NCBI GenBank assembly: GCA_022818135.1
Contig: JAFMSR010000030.1
Location: forward strand, 765,072-829,071
Direction: 5' to 3'
DNA from: Saxidomus purpurata
Taxonomy: Eukaryota; Mollusca; Bivalvia; Venerida; Veneridae
Length of the DNA: 64,000 nt
The notes beneath the pieces are model-generated. The model was not told the DNA's origin and did not search any database. It saw only the letters and a program-made list of their open reading frames with translations. A program made the translations under genes and the position numbers. This document shows positions 1-11,490 of this stretch, in pieces; position 1 is the stretch's first letter, and each line of letters opens with the position of its first letter.

Positions 1-836
1 TCTAATCCACAGTTGAAAGATATCATGATCTAAAGTTCAGACGTACAACATATAAATTCCATGTGTGTTGTGCTCGTAGATTTGGTTCTACGTCAAATGC
101 TAAATTTACTTTCATGATTTCTTTGAGGGACGAGTTTTATATATTTTATACAACCATGTTTTGTTGATTTCATCTGATTACAATGTATTTGTAAATGATA
201 TTTGGTACATATTTATTTTTTCAGGTTGACTGGACACTGTTCTCATGTAATTAGACTTATAAAATCACTTCAAGTGTTAAAAAATCACAATATTAAAAGG
301 TTTCCGAAATGAGTTGCATTAGTATACCTCACCAGTGGCATGTTCCACGGGGAGATAGAATTTATCCAGTTCCTCTGAACCACGTTGTTGTAGCAAAGCC
401 TTGTGAGTCAAGGAAACGAAAGCCTGTCTTTTGTAAGGTCAGCACACAGGACAAGTAAGGTATTTCTTACAAAGTATAATAAACCATAAGTATCAGTAAA
501 AGGAGTTTATTTTTACACTGTAAAGTTCTTCATGTTTGTGGTGGTAAATGCGTTATGCTTTATTACAATATACATGTACTTAGTTATCTAAAACATTTAT
601 GTTATATGTTAATTTAACATGGTTACACCTATTTAATAATAGATAGCTTATATATCAAATTTTAAATTTGATATTTACAATTCTGTATTAACAGATTACC
701 AGATGTTAGCAACACAGATATTGAACAACTAAAGTAAGCGTCTGGCACACCCCTTGAGTACCTGCTCTCACCTAAGAGACGTTTTGTGACCACCAAACTG
801 GGTGATGTTCAATTGGATTCATTTCTATCCAACCAG

Positions 837-1046
837 GTACTTAGAACTGATGAAAACTGTCGGATTTATCTGTATAAAGTATATCTTACATTAAATATTG
901 TGCATAGACTTTCATCACACTTTTTATGAAAAACATGACTGTTTATTATACATTTATGGAAACAATACTTGAAAACAGAAAGTAAAGATTTCTTGATCTG
1001 GCTGAATAAAATGCCAGTTGATGACAAATATGCCAATGATACAAAA
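837..1046. other. Intron-side sequence between YqaJ exon and transposase end
   Basis: It begins with the donor GTACTT after the exon ending at 836. The first ~125 bp match 32,628-32,785 in the second copy. An 84-residue reading frame starting at 969 resembles nothing I know and mostly overlaps the transposase on the other strand. Confidence 0.5.
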
Positions 1047-2030
1047 TTACTTATCTTTTACAAGAATGTTTTGATGTGGGGACAGAATAGCACATACAGA
1101 CAAAATTGTGTTTACCTGCTTGAACAAAGAAGTAGGTATTTTGTGAGAAAGCAGCTTGTATGTCTTTACTTTTGCAATCACTCTTTCTACATGAACTCTG
1201 TGTTTTGCATTTTGTTGTGTTAAATAAGTATCAGTTGTGGACATTTGTGCAGAACATGAAGCAAATGGGGGAATATTTAACCTGAGAAGTTTACTTAGTT
1301 CAGTTTTTATTTTATACCCTTTACCAGACCTTCTTTAATATAACCATGATCTAACAGATTTTTCAACAGAGCAATAAGGCCACTTTCTTCACATATCATC
1401 TTATCTGATATTGAACCAGTAAACAACTCAAATGAAGATAACTGATCCACTGGGGTCACAACCTATTTGAACTTTAAGAGTAGCAGCTGATTTGTAATTA
1501 CTGTACATTTGACCTTGAAGACCCACAGCCTTTGGAACTTGTATTTTAAATACAGTACCATCAATCATTTTTTAAACTTGTTGGGAAATCTCTCTGAAAA
1601 TCAGTTGGCATTGTTGAAATTAAAACATCTCTGTGTGGCTACACTTTCAAATACAGAAGGTCTCAAAATTGTTGAATACAATACCTATTGACTATAAAGA
1701 TAAACTAAACATCATTGCCAAGTTTTTGAGCCCAAAGTCATGCCTTAATCTATATAATGCAAGAAGAAGAGTATTTTCATTGGGTAGAAGTTTGGTGTAA
1801 CTTTTACCATACTTCTTATTTTCTTCAGGATTTGAAAACAAAAAATGAAAACAGAAACAAAAAGTTGATATAACTGATTCCAGTGTAGTAAACAAAACAT
1901 ATTTCAAATCTTTTTCTCTCTTCCTAATGTCTTCTGCACTAAAGGTCTGTTGCATTTTTCCTCAGCTCCTTGTTCTCCCTGTTGAGTGATGAAAGCTGCT
2001 CTGGCTGTGAATCTTGTAAATCTGAAACAA
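1047..2030 (-). pseudogene. DDE_Tnp_4-type transposase remnant (PIF/Harbinger-ISL2EU group)
   Basis: Read on the minus strand, this is a DDE transposase broken into three frames. From about 2,030 there is an acidic linker and a coiled-coil-like start (NRENKELRKN). Then comes LLLALYRLRHDFGLKNLA, matching the helical region before the catalytic core. The core shows MIDGTVFKIQVP (first Asp near 1,560), TGSISDK (second Asp near 1,394) and KHRVHVERVIAKVKTYKLL (catalytic Glu near 1,187), and the frame ends at 1,047. All three DDE residues are present, but frameshifts near 1,970, 1,690 and 1,430 and a stop after GSVIFI prevent a continuous protein. The family cuts and pastes DNA transposons. The fragment lies on the opposite strand between two parts of the SWIM/YqaJ gene, so it may sit in that gene's intron within one element, or be a separate insertion. 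No THAP domain is visible. Confidence 0.8.
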
Positions 2031-2839
2031 AGTCCACTCATTTTACTTACATACAAGAAATCTCAGAGCATTTGAACCTATTACAAGTGATGGTTCTGGA
2101 GATTTATCAATAAATAAAACTGCGCCAATCAAGTTACCACATACGTTTGACTGTCTGAGACAGCACCACACTTTTACAAACCCTGATAAGCTTGAATGTC
2201 GAACAAGGATGCAAGCTGATTCTGCTGATGAGCACTATGCAAGGACAAACACACTGACAGCTTCAAATTTTGGTCAAGTCTTGAAAAGAAAGTCTGCGCC
2301 TAGTGAAAAGATGTTGTCAATACTTTTTCAGAACAAAATGTATTCAAGCTGCATCTTTAACTTATGGTAAAAGGAATGAGAGCAAAGCTAAGTCCAACTA
2401 TCTAGCAGAATTTCCAAAACGACATATACATGCATTTTGGTTAGTTATAAGTAATGAATTTCCATTTTTGAGAGTAACTCCAGATGGTAAGTTGTGTGAC
2501 AGCGGTCAAGTAGGTATCATTGAAATCAAGTGTCAATATAGTGCTAAAGTTTTAACTGTAAGTGATACGTGTTCCCAGTTACAGGATTTCTTTCTCCAGA
2601 GAGATCAGAATAACACAATTACATTAAAAATAGATCACCCTCATTATGCACAAATTCAAGGGCAATTGGTGATAACTGGATGTTCATTTTGTGATTTTGT
2701 TGTTTTTTGCCCAAATGAATCAGAATTGTTTGTTCAACGTTTTTTTCCAGATACTGAGTTGATGGAAAGAATTCTCACTTTATTTCTGCAAATGATAATT
2801 ACTAAAAATAAATGTAACCTGTATCTTTCTGGCAGCTAA

Positions 2840-2925
2840 CTTCACAGCTCATGGATAATTCATCATGCTGTTTGATGTCCAAGTTCCTGGAAAATATGTT
2901 TTATAGTTTTACACTGAATAAAAGT
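2840..2925 (+). other. 3' end of the YqaJ transposon fragment
   Basis: Non-coding tail after the stop codon with AATAAA near 2,917. The background repeat starts at about 2,926 (ATGGATAATGAGGC), so the element fragment ends here. I see no clear terminal inverted repeat. Confidence 0.45.
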
Positions 2926-5735
2926 TATGGATAATGAGGCTAATGTTTTGACAAACTTTTACAATGATTGGTAAACAAATTTAGCTTCTACATAGTGCAA
3001 ACAAGCTTTTACTTTGATTTGAGTGGGTAACCTAGTTATAGACCCTTACGTGTTCGAACTGTTTTACGTACATCAAGTGATCAACGTCAAATTATTTTAA
3101 AAGATAATATCAATTTTACTTTAACTTTTAAAGATTAAAAAATAGGTACCAATGGCTCGGCTTGCTGTTTGAGGTACATTTAGGACCACTGACATGTAGC
3201 ATCCATAGTGAAGATTTCAAGCGAGGATATTAACTATTTAAAAATACATATATATTACTATTTCTGCTGCATTGTAATTGAAGAGTCCGAATATTTCTAG
3301 ATTCATTAAGCGATTATGATCAAATATGTTTTTATAGTGAATGAAGGGATTTTACTTTAACTTTTAAATATTAGAAAATTCAGGTACCAATGTCTCGCCT
3401 TGCTGTTCGAGGTAGTGAGAAAATTGAAACTTTACTGGCCACTGACATGTAAAACTCACTCGCATCGTTAAGATTTGGAGCCACGGTTGAATCATATTTC
3501 ATCAGATAAATAGATCGGAAAAAAACGTGAAATTATTTGTTCAGAAATGATACTTACTGTGTCTGTTGCCTTGTAATAAAAAATGTTCTGTGCCTGATTC
3601 AACCAAGCGATTTAACTTTAACTTGTAAATATTAAAAATTATCAGGTAGCACTGTCTCGCATTGCTGTACGAAGTATTGAGAAATTCTTTGCTTTTGTCA
3701 GAATACCTCACATCTACACTTGATTTGCCTTGTGATAGTAGCATAAATAACAAGATAGGATTTCTTCATGGCATCTAAATTTTTGATATAGGCAACAATG
3801 TCTCGCAATGTTTATTTTCGCCATTCATTTTTCGATTGGAACCCCATACTTCACATCCATAGCAGAAAAAAGAAAATTTTATTATCAAAGAGCTAGTTCA
3901 AGAACTAGTTCAGGTACATTAAGTCATCAAAGTGAATTTATTAAAATTCTAAAGATTGAAGGTACTTATGGCTCGGCTTGATGTACGAAGTATTAAGAAA
4001 ATTGTTAGTATTAGGACCAATAACATGTAGCATGTGCACCCATAGTGAAGATTTAAAGCCAGGATAAGAGTCCGAATATATGGTTGGTAATTGTTGGTTT
4101 CGGTGTAATATCACGTTATAATTTCACCGAGTGAGCACCGAAAGTGATATTTTCACGAGTGGCGCTGCCACGAGTAAAAATAACTACTTTTGGTGCTCAC
4201 GAGTGAAATTATCGTGATATTACATCGATACCAACAATTTTTCTGTTTGTCTGTTTATTTTATGTCTATAACTGAGTTTTTTTTTCACTAAAATGTCTAA
4301 AATCGTGGGAAACGTCATCAGAAACATAACAAACATGACGTCATTTTAACGACGTCATCGTCGTATGATTTCCGGCGTTCGTTACGCTCGGTATATATTA
4401 TGACGTTTAACTGGGTAGAAAATTTTGATAATTTTCACTCAGTGGACAGTGAGTTTATCGAGATATAATTCACCGTTACATTTCGATAAAACACCGAAAA
4501 ACATAAAATAAATATATATATCTATTTCTGTTGCATTGTATTTAAGCGTCCGAATTTTTGTAAGATTCATTAAGTGTTTAAGGTCAAAAGATAATTTTCG
4601 TGAGTTAAGGGATTTTACTTTAACTTCTAGATATAAAAAAACAGGTACCAATGTCTCACCTTGCTGTTCGAGATATTTAGAAATTTAAATTATTATGGCC
4701 ACTGACATGCAGAATTCTCTCCCATCGTCCATCTATTTCCATAATGATTGGATTGTAAATGTGACGTCTCGAATGTTTAAAATGAATTAACTTGATTTGA
4801 CTGTGTAACCTCTTCTTTGGTCTCAGTTGACCCATTGAAATCAATGAGGAAAACATTCTAACCAATTTGCAAGATTACTGTGTAGTAAATGTGGCATCTA
4901 ATGTGTTTACAAGGTCATTATTTTATTTTTACTGTTTGACCTAAATTTTGACACAGGTGACCTTAAGTCGAACTTGACCTACATGTATAAATCATTCAGA
5001 TAAACAATCTGATCAATTGTCATAGGAAGTAAATGAGACACATAGTGTGTTAACAAAGTTGTTTTTTTATTTCACTGTATGGCTTAGGTTTTAATTCCAG
5101 GTGACCTAGACTTTGCCTTGACATAAAAATCATGAAGCTAACCAATCTGACCAATGTTCATAATGATAGATTAAAAAAGCGGCTCTTAGAGTCTTTAAAT
5201 GTTTTTCTTTGACTTGACCATGAGAAATATTTTTTGACTCCTTGAGACGAAGATTAGAACTTGGCCTAGAACATAAAAAGACAAATGAATGATTTTTCTG
5301 ATAATTGGATAGAAAATTCGTAATGTAGAGCGTTCACGAGTGTTAAATTGCATTTGACCGTGTGACCTAGTATTGTACCCCAGGTAATCCAGATTCAACA
5401 CTATCTTAAAAATATTTAAGATTAACCTTTTGACTAATTTCTATGATGATTTGATAGTAAAAACCTTTGATAATCTAAATTGACATAGACATCATTCTAC
5501 TATCACTCGTTCCATGTTTCATATTGATTGGCTTATAAATGCGGCTTTTAGTCTGTAAACAAGGTTTTTCTTTGATTTAACAAGTGACACATTTTTTTTA
5601 CCACAGGTGATCTAGGTTCGAACTTGGCATAGGAATCATTAAGAGAAAAGTTTGATTAATCTAAATGATCAATGAATAGTAAATGTGACCTCTAGAATAA
5701 AAACATTTTTTTCTATGCGTTGGCCATGTGACCTA
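2926..5735 (+). repeat. Background higher-order repeat, + orientation, block 1
   Basis: Old repeat block. Spacers with the conserved box lie near 3,144, 3,381, 3,643, 3,959 and 4,641. From about 4,730 a run of diverged ~140-bp units follows; for example the ACCAAT block recurs at about 4,860, 5,012 and 5,149, with related positions at 5,290 and 5,432. Units share GTGTGACCTAG, TTCGAACTTGACC and GATTGGATAGTAAATG. Stops occur in every frame, so there is no coding signal. Confidence 0.8.
4090..4499. mobile_element. Fold-back MITE-like insertion
   Basis: This interrupts the background repeat. Its first part is a long inverted repeat: 4,090-4,143 pairs with 4,188-4,238 (left arm starts ATTGTTGGTTTCGGTGTAAT, right arm ends ATACCAACAAT). 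An inner hairpin GTGGC-GCT-GCCAC lies at the centre. The far end near 4,497 reads, on the other strand, TTTTCGGTGTTTTATCG, resembling the left end TTTCGGTGTAATATCAC. Several TGACGTCAT-like palindromes lie between. No coding capacity; superfamily not assigned and target duplication not clear. Confidence 0.6.
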
Positions 5736-7105
5736 CAGTCTGTCCCATCCCAATGGGAAACTCAACTTCGGCCTGAAAAACGTACTTGTGGACAACACAG
5801 CAAAAAAATAAATACCTGTTTGATGATCTTTGAAGTCACTCTCCCACATTTAAACGATTTTTCGACCTGTTTCTTTGTTTTTTGTTATCCTCAAATAAAG
5901 CTTCACTATGACAGCTGTCCCTTGCGTATGTTCGACGACATCTTTATTTTGAATGATTTACACGAAAATGCACGTGTCTATGATTTATGTTCCTTGTTCA
6001 AAGTATGAAGAACTAGACCGTCTTGTCCACATTCTCCCCGTTATTCACGAGCAAGCATCACTAACTTATCAAAATAGTATATTTTCATGTAGATCTACAG
6101 AGATTTTTAAACATGCTTCGAATGATCTACTATAATTCCTAGTTTCCTACACAGCGATCTCCGGGTAAACAACAGTGGGATATTCTTGAAACACTAGTTA
6201 ATATTTCAATGTTTCAAAAGCATACCACGAAAATAGACCCGTAACATGATGAATCATTATCCTATGTATTTCTTCCAGTTGAAACAATCATATCCCTTTG
6301 AATCGCAACATTCCTAATATATGATGGTCTTTACATCCATATATACATAAAAATGGCATCCGTTAACTATTTAGGTTACTACATGTACCTACTGATGTGA
6401 GTATATTACGTAATTGCTAACGTCACTACATTAATAAAGTTCACGGCGAGCAACTTAACATTTGCTTTCTACTGTATATATGTTAAACAGTAGGCCTAAA
6501 CGCACTTTGACTGGCCACTCTCCCCCGGTCCGAAACTAGGGGCAGGGGAGGGGATCGCAACCCCTTTTTGGGTGGAAGCTACATGCCAATATAACTATTG
6601 TGTCCAAACTCATCCCATACGAAAACAAAACAACTGCTTAAATCATCGCCGGTCAACTGGTTCTTAAAAATAGTAGGCCCTATGATTTCTGTAATTGTCG
6701 CTGAACATTCCGTCAGTGCTCTACTATACGACGTAGCTATGCTAACATCTATGTATGACCCTACGGGGACACTTTACCACGTCGCCATAGAAGCTAGCTC
6801 AATGGCCTACTACATACATCCCCTTCTTACTAGAATTCGAATTAAGTTTATTTGATGTTGATCCTATTTTACAATGAAACGTAAACAAAGAATAGCAAAT
6901 CCGAAATACGCGTGACGTACAAGACTGTAGGTACTAAAGTAGACTGTTAATCAATGCTACTTTTGGAATTCCAAGAGGGCAGTCTTAATTTCGCATATCA
7001 TTTTCCCCACCCGCTTCCCAAAAGTGGGCTGAGAAGCACAAATCATCTAAGTGAGTTATTGTATCTAAAACATTAATTAATTCAGTGTGTTGCGTGAAGT
7101 AGGGA
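5736..7105. other. Unexplained 1.37-kb insert in the background repeat
   Basis: The background stops after GGCCATGTGACCTA and resumes near 7,106 (AAGAGAGGGATTCCG). The sequence between does not match the repeat and is locally richer in GC (near 6,500-6,560). Reading frames of 107, 60 and 85 residues (5,685-6,008; 5,953-6,135; 6,598-6,855) have no motif I recognise. It may be an old insertion or unique DNA. Confidence 0.4.
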
Positions 7106-7599
7106 AGAGAGGGATTCCGCTTAACCTTCATGGCTATTGAAAAGTAAATGCAACATCTACAATGGTACATAGTGTTTCTTTCATTTGACCGTGTGGCCTT
7201 TTTCACTTCATGCATTCCACATTCGATTTTGAAGCGATTTCCCTTTAACTTTCAAATATAAAAAATATCAGGTACCAATGTCTCGCATTGCTGTACGAGG
7301 TATTGAGAAATTCTTAACTTTTATCAGAATACCTCACATTTATACTTGATTTGCCTTATGAAAGTAGCATAAATAACAAGATAGGATTTCTTCATGGTAT
7401 CTAAATTTTTAATATAAGCAAAAATGGCTCGCAATGTTTATTCCATTTATAATCAAAAAAATAAAATATTTCCGCCTGGAACCCCATACTTCAGACCAAT
7501 AGTAGTAAAAACATTATTTTATTATCAAGGAGTTCGAACTAATTTAGGTGCATCAAGTCATTAACGTCAAACGTCGTTATTTAACTTTTAAAGATTAAA
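7106..7599 (+). repeat. Background repeat, + orientation, block 2
   Basis: Continues with CTTCATGGCTATTGAAAAGTAAATG and a well-kept box at 7,270-7,306 (MSRIAVRGIEK reading). It ends at AAAGATTAAA, where the minisatellite element is inserted. Confidence 0.8.
7270..7306 (+). repeat. Conserved box (type example)
   Basis: One of roughly 50 copies in the window. CAATGTCTCG and CGAGGTATTG flank a 10-base loop CATTGCTGTA and can form a 10-bp RNA stem with two G-U pairs. The box is preceded by a pyrimidine/A-rich stretch ending in CAG and contains CGAG|GTATTG, so it looks like a 28-base exon between a 3' and a 5' splice site. ATG inside reads MSRIAVRGIEK, but the frame is not kept beyond the box. 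Function unknown. Confidence 0.6.
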
Positions 7600-9464
7600 C
7601 AAGAAGACGCGGCAATGCGCCAAAGCAGGTTTAAACAGCGCCTGTAGAAATTGTAGAATTAAAAAAAAACAGTCATCTTGACTCCTCCCTATCTTAGTAA
7701 CAGTGCCCTTGACCTTGACCCTTGTGACCTTGGGCCCAAATTTTTTTTTACTACAATTTAAAAACTTTTTTTTACATTTTTAGTAACAGTGACCTTGACC
7801 CTAGTGACCTTGACCCCCCATTTGTTTTTGCTTAAAACAATCTAAATACTAAAAATAAATAAAAATCTATTTTTAGTAAATCTATTTTTAGTAACAGTGA
7901 CCTTGACCCTAGTGACCTTGACCCCGAAAAAAAAAATTCTTGAAAGACTAAAAACTAAAAATAAATAAAAATCTATTTTTAGTAACACTGACCTTGACCC
8001 TAATGACCTTGACCCCTAATTTTTTTTTGCTTAAAACAATCAAAAAGCTAAAATTATATAAAAATCTATTTTTAGTAACAGTGACCTTGACCTTGATCCA
8101 AGTGACCTTGACCCCCAAAATTTTTTTTTTTGCTTAAAACAATCTAAAAACTAAAAATAAATAAAAATCAATTTTTAGTGAGAGTGACCTTGACCTTGAC
8201 CCTAGTGACCTTGACCAAAAAAGAAAATGTTTGCTTAAAACAATCAAAATACTAAAAATAAATAAAAATCTATTTTAGTAGCAGTGACCTTGACCTTGAG
8301 CCAAGTGACCTTGACCCAAAAAAGATTGTTTTTGCTTAAAACAATCTAAAAACTAAAAATAAATAAAAATCTATTTTCAGTAACACTGACCTTGACCTTG
8401 ACCCTAGTGACCTTGACCCCGAAATTTTTTTTGGCTTAAAACAGTCTAAAAACTAAAAATAAATAAAAATCTTTTTTTAGTACAAGTGCCCTTGATCTTG
8501 ACCCTAGTGACCTTGACCCCGAAAAAAAAATTCTTGAAAGACTAAAAACTAAAAATAAATAAAAATCTATATTTAGTTACACTGACCTTAACCTTGACCC
8601 TAGTGACCTTGACCCCGAAAACAATTTTCTTTGCTTAAAACAATCTAAAAACTAAAATTATATAAAAATCTATTTTTAGTAACAGTGACCTTGACCTTGA
8701 CCCTAGTGACCTTGACCATAGTGACCCAAAGCTTCCTCTCCACGCAAGCTACCTACACACCAAGTTTCATTATAATTGGTCACTCCTAACTCAAGTTATT
8801 GAGTGGAAACCATTTTTACTATTTTAAGTAACAGTGCCCTTGACCTTGAACCAAGTTACCCCTAATGCAATCCCAAGCTTCCTCTCTACACAAGCTACCT
8901 ACACACTGAGTTTGATTGCAATTAGTCACTCCTAACTTGAGTTATTGAGCGGAAACTATTTTTCTATTTTTAGTTACAGTGACCTTGACCCTAGTGACCC
9001 CAAATGCAATCCCAAGCGGCGTCTTCACGCAAGCTACCTATAGACCAAGTTTCATTGTAATTGGTCACTCCTAACTTGATTTAATGAGCGGAAACCACTT
9101 TTCTATTTTTAGTAACTGTGACCTTGACCTTGACCCTAGTGACCCCAAATGCAATCCCAAGCGGCGTCTCCACGCAAGCTACCTACAGACCAAGTTTCAT
9201 TGTAATTGGTCACTCCTAGCTCGAGTTATTGAGCGGAAACCTTTTTTCTATTTTTAGTAACAGTGACCTTGACCTTGACCCTAGTGACCCCAAATGCAAT
9301 CCCAAGCGGCGTCTCCACGCAAGCTACCTACACACCAAGTTTCATTGCAATTGGTCACTCCTAACTAAAGTTATCCAACAGAAACCAATGTTTGACGCCC
9401 GCCCACCCGCCCGACATACGACATCGCCATTCTAATAAGTAGGTTTTTTTCAAAAAACCTGCTT
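7600..9464 (+). mobile_element. TGACCTTGACC minisatellite element, copy A
   Basis: Non-coding repeat element. The left end reads CAAGAAGACGCGGCAATG with AAAGCAGGTTTAAAC just inside. The right end is a hairpin, GTAGGTTTTTTTCAAAAAAC followed by CTGCTT. The first two thirds are ~90-100-bp units, each with TGACCTTGACC runs followed by an A/T spacer (TTGCTTAAAACAATC, AAAAATAAATAAAAATCT). The last third has units with CACGCAAGCTACCTACA, AAGTTTCATTGTAATTGGTC and AGTTATTGAGCGGAAACC, ending in a CGCCCGCCC-rich tail. The short frame at 9,229-9,435 is only this repeat in translation. Background flanks join cleanly across it (AAAGATTAAA / AAAAAACCAGG). Superfamily unknown; near-terminal AAGCAGGTTT inverted repeats are present. 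Confidence 0.7.
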
Positions 9465-11490
9465 AAAAAACCAGGTACCAATGGCTCGGCTTGCTGTACG
9501 AGGTATTGAGATCTTTGTTACTATCAGGACCACTGACATGTAGCATTTGAATCCATAGTGCAGATTTCAAACCAGTATGTTTTCTATTTCTATATATATA
9601 TATATATTTATGGTGTTTTGTAATTGAGTCAGAATATTTCTAGGATTCATTAAGTGATTAAGGTCAAAAATGTTTTTCGTGAATGAAGAGATTTTACTTT
9701 TAATTTTAACTTTTAAATATTAAAAATACAGATACCAATGTCTCACCAGTCCTTGCTGTTCAATGTATTGAGACATGTTGAATTCTCTCCCATCGTCCAT
9801 CCATTTACATGATGATTGGATAGTAAATGTGACATCTCGAATGTTTAAAATGAATTAAATTGTTTGACTGTGTAACCTCTTCTTTGGTCCGAGGTGACCC
9901 ATTGAAATCATTGAGGAAACCATTCTTACCACTTTTCAAGATGACTGGGAAGTTAAACTGGCATTTAATGTGCTTACAAGGTTATTCTTTTATTTGACTG
10001 TGTGACCTTGATTTTGACACATATGACCTTTACTGGAACTTGACCGTCATGTATAAATCATTAAGATAAACAATCTGACCAATTGTCATAGGAAGTAAAT
10101 CAGACATATAGTTTGCTTACAAAGCTTTTCTTTGATTTCACTGTATGGCTTAGGTTTTTTTATAGGCAACCATGTTTATTCCATTTATAATCAGAAAATT
10201 AAAGTATTTCCGCCTGGAACCCCATACGTCACATCCATAGTAGTAAAAAGATTATTTTATAAAAAAAAGAGTTCGAACTAATTTAGGTATATCAAGACGT
10301 AAACCTCGAATTATTTAACTTTTAAATGGCTTGGCTTGCTGTACCAGGTATTGAGAACATTGTTTCTATTAGGACCACTGACCTGTAGCATTTACATCCA
10401 TAGTGAAGATTTCAAGCGAGGATATCATCTATTTATTTATATAAATATTAATTTCTGCTGCATTGTAAGATAAGAGACCGAATATTTCGAGATTCATTAG
10501 CAATTAAGGTCCAATATGTTTTTCGTTAAAGAAGGCATTTTACTTTTAAATATTAAAAACAGGTGTCAATGGCTCGCCTTGCTGTTCGAGGCATTGAGAA
10601 AATTGAAACTAGCCTGGCCACTAACATGTAGAACTCTCTCCTATCGTCCATCCATTTACATGATCATTTGATAGTAAATTTGACATTTCAAATGTTTAAA
10701 ATGAATTAACTTGATTTGACTGTGTAAACTCTTCTTTGGTCCCAGGTGGCCCATTGAAATCAGTGAGGAAAACATTCTAACCAATTTTCAAGAAGACTTG
10801 GTAGTTATAGTGGCATCTAATGTGCTTACAATGTTATTCTTTTATTTCTGTGTGACCTAGATTTTGACACAGGTGACCTTTACTCGAACTTGACCTACAT
10901 GTATAAATCATTCAGATAAACAATGTGACCAATTGTCATTAGAAGTAAATGAGATATATAGTGTGTTAACAAAGTTTTTCTTTGATATCACTGTATGGCT
11001 TAGGTTTTAATCCCAGTGACCTAGACTTTGCCTTGACAAAGAAATCATGAAGCTAAATAATCTGACCAATGTTCATAATGATATATTGAAAAAAAGCAGC
11101 TTTTAGAGTCTTTAAATGTTTTCTTTGACTTGAGCGTGAGACATATCTTTTGACTCCTTGAGACAAAGATAAGACAGTGGCCTCGAAAATATAAGGACAA
11201 ATATTCTGAATGATTTTTATGGCAATTGGATAGAAAATGTGTCATTTAGAGCGTTCACAAGCGTTTTATTGCATTTGACCGTGAAACGTAGTATTGTACG
11301 CCAGTTGGTCCAGATTCGAAATTAATCTTCAAATACTTGAAATTTACCTTCTGACCAATTTTATGATGATTTGATAGCAAATATCCTAGGTAATCCAGCT
11401 TTAAAAAAATTGACATATACATCATTACAACTAACACTCGTACCATGTTTCATATTGATTGGCTAATAAATGCGGCTTCTAGTCTGTTAA
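9465..11490 (+). repeat. Background repeat, + orientation, block 3
   Basis: Boxes lie near 9,473, 9,729, 10,324 and 10,560, with ~140-bp units from about 9,800 and again from 10,640. A short TA run is at 9,590-9,606. The block ends at a TTAA (11,487-11,490) used as an insertion site. Reading frames on either strand are short and interrupted. Confidence 0.8.

Larger units (their letters stand above)
225..2839 (+). pseudogene. Broken SWIM/YqaJ nuclease-like transposon gene, copy 1
   Basis: This is a spliced transposon gene with several breaks. Exon 225-454 follows an acceptor TTTTTTCAG. It encodes HCSHV, the second half of a SWIM zinc finger, and after a frame change PHQWHVPRGDRIYPVPLN and RKRKPVFC; it ends at donor GTAAGG. 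Exon 695-836 (acceptor AACAG, donor GTACTT) joins it in phase and encodes SGTPLEYLLSPKRRF and TKLGDVQLDSFLSNQ, but codon 735-737 is TAA. From about 2,040 a YqaJ/lambda-exonuclease-like (PD-(D/E)XK) domain follows: RTNTLTASNFGQVLKRK, then a frame change near 2,340, then VTPDGKL, EIKCQYSAK (E-x-K) and HYAQIQGQLVITGCSFCDFV. Stop is at 2,837-2,839 and a possible polyA signal AATAAA lies near 2,917. In the family this is a recombination-type nuclease; in metazoans such proteins are often transposon-borne. The in-frame stop and at least two frame changes make it a pseudogene. The 5' part lies outside the window. Confidence 0.75.

Noticed and set aside
7600..9464. CRISPR-like regular repeats
   Set aside because: Units are degenerate, spacers are themselves repeated, and the window is eukaryotic; it is a minisatellite.
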